Shown here: positions 1-9,850 of the stretch, piece by piece
Layout: each line of letters begins with the position of its first letter
How positions within the stretch are numbered: position 1 is the stretch's first letter
Origin: Shewanella polaris
Lineage (GTDB): Bacteria > Pseudomonadota > Gammaproteobacteria > Enterobacterales > Shewanellaceae
Length of the DNA stretch: 64,000 nt
Direction of reading: 5' to 3'
Assembly: GCF_006385555.1 (NCBI RefSeq)
Contig: NZ_CP041036.1
Span: forward strand, 1,116,001-1,180,000
Translations under genes and position numbers: made by a program
Notes under the pieces: model-generated
Seen by the model: the letters and a program-made list of their open reading frames with translations, nothing else
Told to the model about the DNA's origin: nothing
The model's database searches: none

Positions 1-348
1 ACTGGTTTGTAACATCGCAAGATGTTGTGCAAAAGCTTCATCGTCTGGTGTTTCACCGCTGATTAACTTGCTACTGTCATCGCTCGAGAGGAGAACATCA
101 GGTTCATCTTGCTCAACACTATGTTTACCCGGTGGTGTTGGTGTGCGAAAGGCTAGCGGAATGTCATAGCGCTTATGGGTTTCTATGGCTGATTTGTCAG
201 CCGACGAACTCGTTAAGCTAGTTTGTTTCGAGGCTTGAGCATCTTCCGATGGAAACATCAGAATAACAGTCGTTAAAATCACTAATAAAGATAATGTGAT
301 TTGATGTGCTTTTGGCAACAATGTGAATAAAGTAAGAAGCTTTGCCAT
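1..348 (-). CDS. M23-type peptidoglycan peptidase, N-terminal part (cut by window edge)
   Basis: The frame reads from an ATG at 348 to the window edge without a stop, giving the first 116 residues. The N-terminus is cytoplasmic and basic, followed by one hydrophobic segment (about residues 16-33) and then a polar, Ser/Asp-rich periplasmic linker. This looks like the OapA-like N-terminus of MepM-type murein DD-endopeptidases. The gene is divergent from tyrS, the place where Shewanella and E. coli relatives carry an M23 peptidase. The catalytic LytM domain would lie outside the window, so the assignment rests on the N-terminal architecture and on context. It is probably a membrane-anchored periplasmic hydrolase that opens peptidoglycan during growth. 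Confidence 0.6.
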   Translation of the reverse strand, partial: MAKLLTLFTLLPKAHQITLSLLVILTTVILMFPSEDAQASKQTSLTSSSADKSAIETHKRYDIPLAFRTPTPPGKHSVEQDEPDVLLSSDDSSKLISGETPDDEAFAQHLAMLQTS

Positions 349-472
349 TGACGAAGATACCAATTTTCTCTCTAGTTATGATCTCCTAAGTGTACACTCT
401 TTCATTTGCTGTGGCTAACAAGTAACATAGACCTCTTTATTTTTTGTGCGAGCCCTAGGAGTTGCGGTAGAG

Positions 473-1669
473 ATGGCGAATTTAGATCAAGTATTGGCAG
501 AGATTAAGCGTGGTACCGATGAGATATTACTTGAGGCGGATTTGCTTGAGAAACTGAAAGAAGGACGGCCATTACGCATCAAGCTTGGTGCAGATCCTAC
601 CGCTCCAGATATTCACTTAGGTCACACCGTCATTTTAAACAAAATGCGTACCTTTCAAGAGTTAGGTCACGAAGTGATTTTCTTAATTGGCGACTTCACT
701 GGCATGGTTGGTGACCCAAGCGGTAAAAATAGTACTCGTCCACCGCTGACTCGTGAACAAGTGCTTGCTAATGCTGAAACATACAAAGAGCAGGTTTATA
801 AAATTTTAGACCCCGCAAAAACCCGTATCGAATTTAATTCAAGCTGGTTAGAGCCATTAGGTGCTGCGGGTATGATCCGCTTAGCATCTCAGCAAACCGT
901 AGCGCGTATGATGGAACGTGATGATTTTAAAAAACGTTACGCATCAGGACAAGCGATTGCGATACACGAATTTATGTATCCTTTATTGCAAGGTTATGAC
1001 TCTGTCGCACTTAAAGCCGATGTCGAGCTCGGTGGTACTGACCAAAAATTCAATTTATTGATGGGTCGTGAGTTGCAAAAAGCAGAAGGGCAAAAGCCGC
1101 AAACAGTGATCATGATGCCTTTGCTTGAAGGGCTGGACGGCGTTAAAAAAATGTCCAAATCAGCTCATAATTATATTGGTGTGAGCGAGCCAGCAAATGA
1201 AATGTTCGGCAAAATAATGTCGATTTCAGATGATTTAATGTGGCGCTATCTAGAATTGTTGTCATTCCGTCCGTTAACCGAACTTGCCCAGTTCAAAGTG
1301 GATGTTGAAAATGGCACTAACCCACGCGATATCAAAATTTTGCTAGCCAAAGAAATTATTGCTCGTTTTCATGATGAAGCACAAGCGCAAGCCGCTCACC
1401 AGGCGTTTATTGACCGTTTCCAAAAAGGTGCTATCCCTGATGACATCGAAGAAGTGGTATTAGAAGCTGGTGAAGGCATAGCCATTGCTAACTTACTTAA
1501 AAATGCTGGCTTAGTGGGGTCTACTTCTGATGGTATGCGCATGATTAAACAAGGCGCAGTGAAGATGGATGGCGACAAGATAGAAGACAGTCGCCAAAGC
1601 TTTAATGCTGGTCTTGAAGCTGTATTCCAAGTAGGTAAACGTAAGTTTGCCAAAGTTATCTTGAAATAA
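473..1669 (+). CDS. tyrS: Tyrosyl-tRNA synthetase
   Basis: Class I aminoacyl-tRNA synthetase that charges tRNA-Tyr with tyrosine in the cytoplasm. The HIGH-like motif HLGH is at residues 48-51 and KMSKS at 226-230. A C-terminal S4-like RNA-binding domain spans about residues 335-398. The frame could open at a GTG at 446, but the ATG at 473 (MANLDQVL) is preferred: it gives the usual 398 residues of the TyrS2-type enzyme and has AGGAG about 12 bases upstream. The gene is a single transcription unit closed by a strong terminator just after the stop codon. Confidence 0.97.
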   Translation: MANLDQVLAEIKRGTDEILLEADLLEKLKEGRPLRIKLGADPTAPDIHLGHTVILNKMRTFQELGHEVIFLIGDFTGMVGDPSGKNSTRPPLTREQVLANAETYKEQVYKILDPAKTRIEFNSSWLEPLGAAGMIRLASQQTVARMMERDDFKKRYASGQAIAIHEFMYPLLQGYDSVALKADVELGGTDQKFNLLMGRELQKAEGQKPQTVIMMPLLEGLDGVKKMSKSAHNYIGVSEPANEMFGKIMSISDDLMWRYLELLSFRPLTELAQFKVDVENGTNPRDIKILLAKEIIARFHDEAQAQAAHQAFIDRFQKGAIPDDIEEVVLEAGEGIAIANLLKNAGLVGSTSDGMRMIKQGAVKMDGDKIEDSRQSFNAGLEAVFQVGKRKFAKVILK

Positions 1670-1686
1670 ACCCAGTAATGAGACAA

Positions 1687-1720
1687 TAAAAAACGGCTTA
1701 TTGGTTAAGCCGTTTTTTTT
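1687..1720. terminator. Bidirectional intrinsic terminator after tyrS
   Basis: The arms AACGGCTTA and TAAGCCGTT are separated by five bases, flanked by an A-run on the left and eight T on the right. The hairpin can stop transcription from both sides and lies between the convergent tyrS and NTF2-like genes. Confidence 0.93.
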
Positions 1721-1779
1721 ATGTCTGATTCATAACTAAACTAAACATAACCGAATTAGGGATAATTAATAGAGATAAG

Positions 1780-2256
1780 TTACTGGGAAGCCAGTTGGTC
1801 AGTCATTGTCTGGTAATCCATTAAATCCATTTGTTCAACCAATCGCTCAGTGTTGTTATCAAATTTAAGTGTGGTTACCCCTGGTACGGCAAGATCGATA
1901 ATTTTGCCGGGTTTACCATATTGATCGCCAGGGCCTCGTAAGCGGTAACTGCCAATAATGACTACCAGCGAGCCAGTATTAAACATATGTTCTACGTTTA
2001 AACGGTACTCTAATACGCCTTCATGTGCGCGTTGTAAAAATGCAATAATATGTCGTCCACCGGTATAAGTGGTATTCGCTGTTTTGTCGTAAAACACGGT
2101 ATCGCGAGAATAAAATCGTCGCAAGACGGTATAGTCATGGTCCGTCAAAGCTTCCATATATTGCATCGCAAGCTGTTGTTCACGAGGCATATCACCAATA
2201 TTGGCTTTGCTCGGAAAGCTCAATAGCAAACAGCATAATATTAAGATTATTCGCAC
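1780..2256 (-). CDS. Exported NTF2-like (SnoaL-type) protein of unknown function
   Basis: A 158-residue protein with a short hydrophobic signal peptide (about residues 1-18, ending SKA-N), so probably periplasmic. The body has the NTF2/SnoaL cone-fold pattern: an N-terminal helix with AMQYMEALTDHDY, then FYSRDTVFYD and curved strands ending in TTLKFD. Such folds bind small ligands or act as isomerases, but no catalytic residues can be assigned here. The start is GTG at 2256, one base after the stop of the upstream gene, with AAGAGA as ribosome binding site. It is the last gene of a three-gene minus-strand unit with the TRIC and DUF2721 genes. Confidence 0.75.
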   Translation of the reverse strand: MRIILILCCLLLSFPSKANIGDMPREQQLAMQYMEALTDHDYTVLRRFYSRDTVFYDKTANTTYTGGRHIIAFLQRAHEGVLEYRLNVEHMFNTGSLVVIIGSYRLRGPGDQYGKPGKIIDLAVPGVTTLKFDNNTERLVEQMDLMDYQTMTDQLASQ

Positions 2257-2257
2257 A

Positions 2258-2884
2258 TTAAATTCTCTTGGTTTTTAAATCAAAAGCCGGTAAAGATAAA
2301 TGCCAACGGATAGCACTTAAACGAATGATGAGTGTACTTGATATAGCAATCAATAATGATGTCATATTATCCATGCCGACAAATATACTCAAGGTATAAC
2401 ATATTCCGCCAACGATGGAAGCTGTTGCGTAAATTTCTGTTCGCAACACCATTGGGACTTGCCGACATAATAAATCTCGGATAATGCCGCCGCCAACGCC
2501 TGTTATTAATCCCATCACTACCGCGACCATACCAGATAAACCTAATAATATGGCTTTTTCTGCACCAATGACGGTAAACAATGCTAAACCAAATGCATCG
2601 GCAATGGGTAAGGTGACGGCTGGTAATTTATAGGGTTTGCGCACCAAAACTAAACATGCAATTACCGTTGCAATAATAACATAGATATAGTTAGGATCGC
2701 GGATCCAAAATACGGGTGTTGCACCGATTAATGCATCGCGAATACTGCCGCCACCAATTGCAGTAACAGAAGCTAACACGATAACACCGAATGGATCCAT
2801 GCGATGTTTACCTGCTGCTAATGCGCCAGAAAGCGCAAATACAGCGGTACCACATAAATCAAAAAAGTAGATCCACTGACTCAT
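2258..2884 (-). CDS. TRIC/UPF0126 family inner-membrane cation channel protein
   Basis: A 208-residue integral membrane protein made of two homologous halves, each with three hydrophobic helices and a glycine-rich GGGxxRD motif (GGGSIRDALIG near residue 45, GGGIIRDLLC near 131). This is the hallmark of the YicG/UPF0126 family, whose bacterial members are related to trimeric intracellular cation (TRIC) channels. The physiological ion in proteobacteria is not settled. Its start overlaps the stop of the DUF2721 gene by four bases, so the two are probably translationally coupled. Confidence 0.88.
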   Translation of the reverse strand: MSQWIYFFDLCGTAVFALSGALAAGKHRMDPFGVIVLASVTAIGGGSIRDALIGATPVFWIRDPNYIYVIIATVIACLVLVRKPYKLPAVTLPIADAFGLALFTVIGAEKAILLGLSGMVAVVMGLITGVGGGIIRDLLCRQVPMVLRTEIYATASIVGGICYTLSIFVGMDNMTSLLIAISSTLIIRLSAIRWHLSLPAFDLKTKRI

Positions 2885-3270
2885 TTACTTAGCTCTTTTA
2901 GGTGAATATTAAGCGCATCAACGGAAATACGAATTTCAATAACCGATAAAATCAATGAATAAAGTAACAGTAATAAGCTTAAACCAAACACTATTGAGCC
3001 AGTTTGATTAAAACCGGCATAAATTAAAATCATACAAAACACACACATAGCAAAGCTACTGACACCAGCTTCTTGCATTTTTCGAATGATAATAATCCGT
3101 TGGCGTAAATTTTTAATTTGATCGTCTTGTATTGGTGTTTTATTGTTGCTTAATTGACGGATCAACGCTGCCAATGAAAAAAAACGGTTAGTGTACGCTA
3201 ATAGTAATAACGAAATAGCCGGAAATAATAACGCAGGTGTCGTTAATGATACGTGTAAACTATTGAACAA
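2881..3270 (-). CDS. DUF2721 family small membrane protein
   Basis: A 129-residue protein with an N-terminal hydrophobic helix (ALLFPAISLLLLAYTNRF), a basic middle helix rich in Arg/Lys, and two further membrane helices. The pattern fits DUF2721, a family of unknown function. It is the first gene of a minus-strand unit with the TRIC channel gene, overlapping it by four bases. The co-location suggests a shared membrane role, but nothing in the sequence shows which. Confidence 0.75.
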   Translation of the reverse strand: MFNSLHVSLTTPALLFPAISLLLLAYTNRFFSLAALIRQLSNNKTPIQDDQIKNLRQRIIIIRKMQEAGVSSFAMCVFCMILIYAGFNQTGSIVFGLSLLLLLYSLILSVIEIRISVDALNIHLKELSK

Positions 3271-3349
3271 AGTGATATTCCTAATTAAGCATATGCAGTC
3301 ATTTGATTTTGGCTGAATGATAGCCTGTTTAAAACAAGATTTATATGTT

Positions 3350-4357
3350 TTAAAGTAATCTTAATCCAGTCCAAATCAAGGGTAGCAGCAAGGTTAAGCT
3401 GATCCAAAATAGATTGGCAGTTTGAGTGATGGTGATGGCTTGGCTGATGTGTCGATGATCAGGTAATGGACCCGCTTTTACTTTTGCTAAGTCGACTCGA
3501 ATGGTTTTGCCGTTGTCACTAAATTGCTGCGGACCTCCTAATTCTATTTTTAATAACTGCGCAGCCAGAGCATAACTGCTGTAGTGATTATTTAACTGAT
3601 TTTTGTTGGTTTGTGACATGGTGGCTTTCGAAAAAATAGATCGAATACCCAATTGACCAAATTGGATGGCTAATGAGCAATGCCATAACAAGGTAGGAAT
3701 AAAAAAGATCAGCCGATTTAATTGGCCAACAAAGCTAGAAAAAATATGAAAATGCGGATGATAAGGCGGCCAACAATGCTCTAACTGTCTTAACATACGC
3801 ACCATTAACGCCATGGTGGCACCACCGAGAGCAAAAAATATTACAGTGGCTAAGGTGCCATAGATTGGGGTGGTAAACAGTTTTTCGATAGTTGTTTTAC
3901 TTATACCTACTTCAGACAAAACTTGAGTATTTTGTTTTGCCCAAGGTGCTAACAACTGTTTGGCATCTTGCTTATTACCCGTTTTTATTGCATTAACTAC
4001 CTTTTGTGCAACAGGTTTAAAAGCGGAATCACATAAACAAAAATACAAAATAATCAGCTCAAAAAACCAAGGGTAGGCGGCAAAGCTAAGTAAAAAACTG
4101 ACAATAATGCCACTTGGTACAATCAAAATGAATGTGGCTAAAATGCCAGCGATAAGCTGTTGGCTCACTGCGCGCTCGGGATGATTTACCTTAGCGGCAA
4201 TGAGTGTGGCTAAACGGTTAAACCAGAGTAATGGCTGTAATTCTCTTGGAATTGGTGCAAATCGAGCCAATATTAAGGCACAAAAAACAATACAACAACT
4301 TTGTAGTAACCCGCCATCTTGGCTAAGTAATTGAGGATTGAATAATTGATTTACCAT
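3350..4357 (-). CDS. cbiB: CobD/CbiB-like membrane protein
   Basis: A 335-residue multi-spanning membrane protein similar in layout to adenosylcobinamide-phosphate synthase (CbiB/CobD) and the related AmpE. It has an N-terminal hydrophobic run, a conserved FARIPRELQPLLWFNRL-like stretch and PIYGTLATVIFFALGGATMALMVRM near residues 165-190. CbiB attaches aminopropanol to cobyric acid in adenosylcobalamin assembly. No other cobalamin gene and no cobalamin riboswitch is visible nearby, and the gene lies downstream of mtnN. A role in cobalamin salvage is therefore inferred from family only. Confidence 0.65.
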   Translation of the reverse strand: MVNQLFNPQLLSQDGGLLQSCCIVFCALILARFAPIPRELQPLLWFNRLATLIAAKVNHPERAVSQQLIAGILATFILIVPSGIIVSFLLSFAAYPWFFELIILYFCLCDSAFKPVAQKVVNAIKTGNKQDAKQLLAPWAKQNTQVLSEVGISKTTIEKLFTTPIYGTLATVIFFALGGATMALMVRMLRQLEHCWPPYHPHFHIFSSFVGQLNRLIFFIPTLLWHCSLAIQFGQLGIRSIFSKATMSQTNKNQLNNHYSSYALAAQLLKIELGGPQQFSDNGKTIRVDLAKVKAGPLPDHRHISQAITITQTANLFWISLTLLLPLIWTGLRLL

Positions 4358-4411
4358 AGAGACTCAATAGTTGGGCTGTTGTTGGACCGTCAAATGTTAT
4401 TTTCTCAGGAA

Positions 4412-4438
4412 CAGGTATTATGAACATCATAATACCTG
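4412..4438. other. Perfect hairpin between mtnN and cbiB
   Basis: Arms CAGGTATTATG and CATAATACCTG (11 bp, perfect) enclose a five-base loop. It sits 17 bases after the mtnN stop codon. No T-run follows on either strand, so it may stabilise the mtnN mRNA 3' end or act as a weak terminator. Confidence 0.7.
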
Positions 4439-4455
4439 AACAGAGTCTAGACGGT

Positions 4456-5148
4456 TTATAGCTGTTGTAACAATGCGGTCACCATCATGGCAGAATGCAA
4501 ACCTGCTTTAATGATGTAAGAGTCAAAATCCACCGGTGAATCATTATTGGCATTGTCTGATAAAGAACGGATTACTACAAATGGCACTTTAAATTGATGA
4601 CACACTTGGGCTATAGCCGCAGCTTCCATTTCGCATGCTGCCATTGTAGGGAAGTTCTCGCGCATCACTTTAGTACGCACAGGATCGCATATAAAACTGT
4701 CGCCAGTACAAATTAACCCTTCCATTACGTTGACCTCACCTAATGACATCACAGCGTCTTTGGCTGCATTGACCAACATGTTGTCTGGAATAAATGCAGC
4801 AGGTTGTTGTGCCATTTGGCCTATTTCATAACCAAAAGCCGTGACGTCTACATCGTGATGGCGCACTTCTGAAGAAATGACAATATCGCCAATCGCGAGT
4901 GAATCAACAAAGCCGCCAGCCGAACCGGTATTAATCACATGACTAGCAGCAAACTTTTCGATTAATAATGTGGTTGCGATACTGGCTGCCACTTTACCGA
5001 TACCTGAACGGGTAACTACCACGTCTTTACCAGCAATGTTGCCGCTAATAAATTCGATGCCAGCAATTGTTGTATGTACTGGTTCTACAATAGCTTGAAC
5101 TAAATGAACAACTTCTGGCTCCATAGCGCCAATAATACCGATTTTCAT
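4456..5148 (-). CDS. mtnN: 5'-methylthioadenosine/S-adenosylhomocysteine nucleosidase
   Basis: Cytoplasmic hydrolase that removes adenine from MTA, SAH and 5'-deoxyadenosine, feeding methionine salvage and the activated methyl cycle. It has the usual family length (230 residues), starts [13 protein letters not shown] and carries the conserved stretches [18 protein letters not shown] and MEMEAAA-like [11 protein letters not shown] (about 172-182). The C-terminal RSLSDNAN contains the catalytic Asp that protonates the adenine. The gene is a stand-alone minus-strand unit. Confidence 0.97.
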   Translation of the reverse strand: MKIGIIGAMEPEVVHLVQAIVEPVHTTIAGIEFISGNIAGKDVVVTRSGIGKVAASIATTLLIEKFAASHVINTGSAGGFVDSLAIGDIVISSEVRHHDVDVTAFGYEIGQMAQQPAAFIPDNMLVNAAKDAVMSLGEVNVMEGLICTGDSFICDPVRTKVMRENFPTMAACEMEAAAIAQVCHQFKVPFVVIRSLSDNANNDSPVDFDSYIIKAGLHSAMMVTALLQQL

Positions 5149-5292
5149 GAGTGAACCTTAACAGAATGAGCAAATACGAATGGGCGCTAATATACCATGG
5201 TCGCTTTAGGTTAGTAAAAAAGCCGACTCTATTTATTATTATATTTGTCACGTTTCAGATGATTAGTTACCTCATTATTTTTGTACTTATTG

Positions 5293-7557
5293 CTAAGCTT
5301 TTATTAAAGTGTCTTGATGCTCAAATATCAGTCCCTTTTGACTAACGTGAGCAAAAAATTGTTCCGGCGTAATGGGTTTTGAAAAATAAAAACCTTGGAA
5401 TTCTTTGCAGCCCATATCAGCCATAATCCTTACCTGCTCGGCTGTTTCTACTCCTTCTGAAACACATTTTATACTGAGTTCTTCACACATATTATGAATG
5501 GCTCTCACTAGGCTTTGCTGACGATCCGAAGTGGTAATTTGGCTGATTAGGGAACGGTCTAACTTAAGTTTATTGATAGGGTAGTCAGCTAAGCGCGCTA
5601 TATTGGAATAACCGACGCCAAAATCATCCACCGAGATAGTGAAACCCCATGATTGTAAGGTTTTCATTAATATTAACGAATGGGCTTGATTCGCTTCTAA
5701 TGAAGTTTCGGTTAACTCCAATTCAATTTGATTTGGGCTGACAGCAAAGTCAGCTAAATGTTTAACTAATTTAGAGATAAAGTCGCTTTGGCTAAAGTCG
5801 ATTAAGGAAATGTTAATTGCTACTGGTACACAGTTAAACCCTTGTTGAGTCCATTGATTAATTTGCGAACAGACTTTTTGAACCACTAAATCGGTTAAAC
5901 GGCTGATCATACGGTACTCTTCTGCTATAGGGATGAATATTGCAGGTGATACCGAGCCTAAAATTGGGCTGTTCCACCGGGAAAGTGCTTCAAGACCAAT
6001 GCATTTACCTGTATTAGTTACCTTGGGTTGGTAATGTACACTGAGTTCCCCTTGTTGCAGTGCTTCATCTAGCAACATCGAAATTTCATATTTTTCTAAA
6101 AAGCTCTGTGAATTGGTTTCGTTGTAAAGGCTGAATACCTCATTGGTATTTGCTAGCTTTAATGCCTCGACGGCATGAGCGACAACTTTCTCACTGGAAT
6201 CACCATGTTCAGGGCAATGAGCAATACCAAATAAAAATGACTGTGAAGATTTAATGCCAAGTAAATTATAATCTTTATCTAAAATATGTTTGATTTTAGG
6301 TAAGGCACTATAGAGGTCATTTTCATTAGGGCTGCCAAGTATAAAGGCGATTTTACCTGGACCTATATGAGCACATAACAAGGGGCCTTCAATGTCATTA
6401 CGCAGACGTTTAAAGGCCGTTTGGGTGATAGTTTGACTGTTATGGTTACCAAACTTGATATTCAAATAGTCATTATTGGCGCTTTGGGCGACAACCACAT
6501 AAAAGCCTTTTCGATATTTGGCTATCAGGCGGTTACATTGCAGTTCAAACCAATCACGGTTAGGTAGTTGTGTTTGTGTATCGCGATAACGCAGGCGTTT
6601 GTTCTCTTCCTCCATCGCGGTCAAATTATCTTTAATGTGTTGCTCGGTACTGCAATCATGAAATTCATAAACACAAAAGTCAGAATCCGTAACTTGCTGA
6701 TGTTCAACACGTTGATAGGTATTGTTGAGTTGCAGTATCTGTTCTTGCTTATCAGAATTGCAACTTTTAAAGTTCGGAATAATAGAAGAGAACAACAATT
6801 GTTGATGATTTAATGGATTAGGTAATTTCAGCAAATCAATAGCTTGTTGGTTAGCATCTGTAATCATCCCCATATCATCGACAATGATTTTTGGAATGGT
6901 GGATTCAGTAAAAAAAGTGCGATAGAGATCATTTTTACTTTTTAGATAAGCATTTGAACATAATGTTGTTTTGTTAAGGCGCTTAGCTGCGACAATGGTT
7001 CTTGCCACGGCTAAAGGAATGCAGATATTAAAAAATACAAAAATCACGCCAGTAATATACCAGTTAGCGTCTGGAAGCTGTTGATTTATATTAGTATATT
7101 TAGATAGGTTGATGTCGTGTAACATCATGTAAAACGGCACAATATTTAATAAGGCATAAAATATTGCCACTCTGCGTCCTAACAGCATTAGCGCGATGGC
7201 AGGACAGACAAACATCAACATACTGCCGATTTGGGCTAATGCTAATTCAGGGAGGGTTAAATTCATTGCTAAACTAGCCAAAACTAGTGCAATAAGAAGT
7301 AGGTGAGCGCAGGAATAATAGAATCGCTTGCTTGCGAGTAACAGCAATAATAATATCGATGTAAAGCCAATTGTCAGCGCAATTATCCATAAATAATTTA
7401 GCTGTAATGCTTTACTGAATGTATCCAACGCAGTGGCTAGGCACAATAGTAATCCAGAGGTTAGGATTATCCTCAGTGCACTTATTCGCCAATTGGGTAT
7501 CGATTGATGTGCGTTAATATCATCATTTAGCAGGAAAAAGGTGTTTAAAAAACTCAT
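5293..7557 (-). CDS. Membrane-anchored EAL phosphodiesterase with degenerate GGDEF domain
   Basis: A 754-residue c-di-GMP signalling protein. About six hydrophobic helices fill residues 25-190 (MASE-like sensor region), followed by a PAS-like segment (about 215-290), a GGDEF domain (about 325-470) and an EAL domain (about 490-745). The GGDEF signature is replaced by GPGKI, so cyclase activity is unlikely. The EAL residues look intact: EAL in LEALSRW, NIS, ELTETSLE, the DDFGVGY loop, KLDRSLI and EGVE. It probably hydrolyses c-di-GMP to pGpG in response to a membrane signal, with the GGDEF half perhaps acting as a GTP sensor. It appears monocistronic. Confidence 0.92.
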   Translation of the reverse strand: MSFLNTFFLLNDDINAHQSIPNWRISALRIILTSGLLLCLATALDTFSKALQLNYLWIIALTIGFTSILLLLLLASKRFYYSCAHLLLIALVLASLAMNLTLPELALAQIGSMLMFVCPAIALMLLGRRVAIFYALLNIVPFYMMLHDINLSKYTNINQQLPDANWYITGVIFVFFNICIPLAVARTIVAAKRLNKTTLCSNAYLKSKNDLYRTFFTESTIPKIIVDDMGMITDANQQAIDLLKLPNPLNHQQLLFSSIIPNFKSCNSDKQEQILQLNNTYQRVEHQQVTDSDFCVYEFHDCSTEQHIKDNLTAMEEENKRLRYRDTQTQLPNRDWFELQCNRLIAKYRKGFYVVVAQSANNDYLNIKFGNHNSQTITQTAFKRLRNDIEGPLLCAHIGPGKIAFILGSPNENDLYSALPKIKHILDKDYNLLGIKSSQSFLFGIAHCPEHGDSSEKVVAHAVEALKLANTNEVFSLYNETNSQSFLEKYEISMLLDEALQQGELSVHYQPKVTNTGKCIGLEALSRWNSPILGSVSPAIFIPIAEEYRMISRLTDLVVQKVCSQINQWTQQGFNCVPVAINISLIDFSQSDFISKLVKHLADFAVSPNQIELELTETSLEANQAHSLILMKTLQSWGFTISVDDFGVGYSNIARLADYPINKLKLDRSLISQITTSDRQQSLVRAIHNMCEELSIKCVSEGVETAEQVRIMADMGCKEFQGFYFSKPITPEQFFAHVSQKGLIFEHQDTLIKA

Positions 7558-7733
7558 ACAATATTACGCATTAGTAACCGTAGGGTTATTAAATAGTATA
7601 GTTTTTTTAAATCAATCAATCAATTGAATAATACTTGTTGGGACACTAGTGGTTTTTTGTGCAAATAAAACAGTTCCATCACATAAACATGCGATGGAAA
7701 AGTAAATTGTATTTCTTAATTTCATGGCCGATA

Positions 7734-8819
7734 TTACTGCTGACTTTGAGTAAGTAAATTATCGATAGCATGAACTACACTGATGCTTGCATCTTCCATG
7801 AGTTCAAGTTGCGCCGAAATAGCATGTTCATCACCCGACCGCATTGCTTCCACAGCGGCTTTTCCTGAACTGTGTACTGTTTTATGAGGGTGCTCAATCG
7901 CTTTAAAGCTCGATAAACTCGCGAATTGTTGTCCTTCACCTTGGTAATACCATTTACCGAGTCGACATTCAGCGTGGCTATTGACACTAGCATTAAGATC
8001 TTTACTGGCGAGTATTCGGTATACATCACTTTTCCACACGCTATGATCTAATTTGACCGTTGTTAAAAATGCAGTCAATGAGGCATCACCAATAACTTGT
8101 TTCATTACGTCAGAACTTTGCAATACATCGGAGACTACCTGATTAATTTGTTCCGAAGATACCGCAATATCACTCGCACAAGTTTGGTTTGTTACTACCA
8201 TTTGCTTAATTTGTTCAGTTTGGTCAATTACTTTGGATACTAATTTCTCTATATTCGTACTGGCTTCATGCGCATTACCTGCTAATTGACGAACTTCGCT
8301 CGCTACCACGGCAAAACCACGACCTGCATCACCTGCTCGAGCTGCTTCAATAGCAGCATTGAGCGCTAGCAAATTGGTTTGTTCTGAGATTTGTTGAATA
8401 GATGACACTAGATTGCTGATCCCATTTGCAGATAGACTGAGTTCTGCCGCAGTCGTCATGCTTTTCTCTGCGTGATCATTTAAATGCCCCGCACGGTCTT
8501 TTAAGTTGCCTATTGCTACCCGCGTTTGACCAAATAACTTGTCTAGTTCAGACAGCATTTGTTTTTCATTATCTAGCTTAATTGAGTTTTCTAAGGTGGT
8601 ATCACGAATATCGTTGAGCATTGTTGCACCTTGTAATTGAAGGTCGGCACGTGCTGCATCGTATCCGGATTGGCTATTTAAATGATTTAATTGCTGACTT
8701 AACTGAGAAATAGTCAGTTGTAATTGATTTAATTCATCAGAATGGTGCTGTTTATTAGTGACTAATTGGTGTTCTAAATCGGCTATTCTAGCTTTCAAAC
8801 CTTGAGTAAAACCGATCAT
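7734..8819 (-). CDS. Soluble methyl-accepting chemotaxis protein with C-terminal CZB zinc-binding domain
   Basis: A chemoreceptor without membrane helices. A coiled coil of about 60 residues replaces a ligand-binding domain. The signalling hairpin follows ([22 protein letters not shown], then [13 protein letters not shown]). The C-terminal third is a chemoreceptor zinc-binding (CZB) domain showing [15 protein letters not shown] and HPHKTVH, the expected 3-His/1-Cys set. CZB receptors such as Helicobacter TlpD sense zinc or reactive chlorine species. The frame could open at an ATG at 8870, but the extra 17 residues are AT-rich and unlike the family, so the ATG at 8819 is preferred. No other chemotaxis gene is nearby. 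Confidence 0.9.
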   Translation of the reverse strand: MIGFTQGLKARIADLEHQLVTNKQHHSDELNQLQLTISQLSQQLNHLNSQSGYDAARADLQLQGATMLNDIRDTTLENSIKLDNEKQMLSELDKLFGQTRVAIGNLKDRAGHLNDHAEKSMTTAAELSLSANGISNLVSSIQQISEQTNLLALNAAIEAARAGDAGRGFAVVASEVRQLAGNAHEASTNIEKLVSKVIDQTEQIKQMVVTNQTCASDIAVSSEQINQVVSDVLQSSDVMKQVIGDASLTAFLTTVKLDHSVWKSDVYRILASKDLNASVNSHAECRLGKWYYQGEGQQFASLSSFKAIEHPHKTVHSSGKAAVEAMRSGDEHAISAQLELMEDASISVVHAIDNLLTQSQQ

Positions 8820-9037
8820 AGTATCTTTATCCGTTAATAATATATTAGTCATATAATGGTAAAGTATCATCGATTAATCAAGAACTTCAGAAGTCTCACA
8901 TCACAAAAACGCATAATAAATACTTCTAATAGTTTACGTCTAACAGTACGCGATTCTATTTATAGATTAAATACAATGAGTTGGATTTAATTGTACATAT
9001 TGTTTAAACCTCTGATGATTTACACTGCACCATGCTG

Positions 9038-9850
9038 TTATTTTTTAGTGGTAAAAGGCATCCATAATAAACCGGAGAGCCAAGCATTTTGTTTTGCATT
9101 GGGGTATTGAGTTAGGCCAATATCAATTTGATTATCAGGTTTACTGGCATCGTTGGAGTAGGTGCCAAAAATCCGATCCCACCAAATAACACTAAAGCCA
9201 AAATTGGTATTACTTTCAGCCATAATCTGGCTGTGATGTATGCGGTGGAGTATTTGGGTTACCACGACATAACGAGCCACTTTTTCGAGTTGTTTTGGTA
9301 AACGAATATTAGTGTGGTTAAAAATCGCAAATCCATTAAGCAAAATTTCAAACAGTATTACGGCTTCTGCGGGTATCCCCAATATCACAATCGCGAGCGC
9401 TTTAATGCCAAGGCTGGCAATGATTTCAAAAGGATGAAAACGTAAAGCTGTACTGCTGTCGACAAGGCGATCTGCGTGGTGGACTTTATGTAAGCGCCAC
9501 AGTAACGGAATTATATGAAATAACCTATGCTGCCAATAAATAAGCATATCCAGCAGCAATATACTGATAATAATATTAGCCCAATATGGCAGCTCAACGT
9601 AATGTAATAATCCCCATTGTTGTTGGGTGGTGTATAAGGCAAAACCCGCTAAACCCAGCGGCAGTATTAATCTTGCCATTACAGATGAGATTATCAATAA
9701 GCCAAAGTTACCAAACCAACGAGTCAGCATTGTGGCTGATTGTGGTGTTTTGGTTAACTTTCTTGCGGGAAACAACAGTTCTAGACTCATCATCAACACA
9801 AGAATGGTTAAAAATACCCCTAATCTGATTGCTGCTATTTCATCTATCAT
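9038..9850 (-). CDS. Sterol desaturase / fatty acid hydroxylase superfamily membrane protein
   Basis: A 270-residue membrane di-iron oxygenase. Four to five hydrophobic helices carry the His clusters HRLFH (about residue 107), HKVHH (about 120) and HRIHH (about 203). These ligate the two irons in fatty acid hydroxylases, sterol C5 desaturases and alkylglycerol monooxygenases. The substrate in bacteria is generally unknown. The start overlaps the stop of the CDP-alcohol phosphatidyltransferase gene by four bases, so the two are probably co-translated, which hints at a lipid or lipid-headgroup substrate. It is the last gene of the long minus-strand run that starts with the TonB receptor. Confidence 0.88.
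   Translation of the reverse strand: MIDEIAAIRLGVFLTILVLMMSLELLFPARKLTKTPQSATMLTRWFGNFGLLIISSVMARLILPLGLAGFALYTTQQQWGLLHYVELPYWANIIISILLLDMLIYWQHRLFHIIPLLWRLHKVHHADRLVDSSTALRFHPFEIIASLGIKALAIVILGIPAEAVILFEILLNGFAIFNHTNIRLPKQLEKVARYVVVTQILHRIHHSQIMAESNTNFGFSVIWWDRIFGTYSNDASKPDNQIDIGLTQYPNAKQNAWLSGLLWMPFTTKK

Noticed and set aside
4358..4455. A cobalamin riboswitch before the CobD/CbiB-like gene
   Set aside because: The gap is under 100 bases and shows only a simple hairpin, with none of the B12-box sequence.
5151..5345. A 64-codon plus-strand frame between mtnN and the EAL gene
   Set aside because: It runs into the 3' end of the EAL gene on the other strand, has no Shine-Dalgarno sequence, and its hydrophobic look follows from AT-rich sequence.
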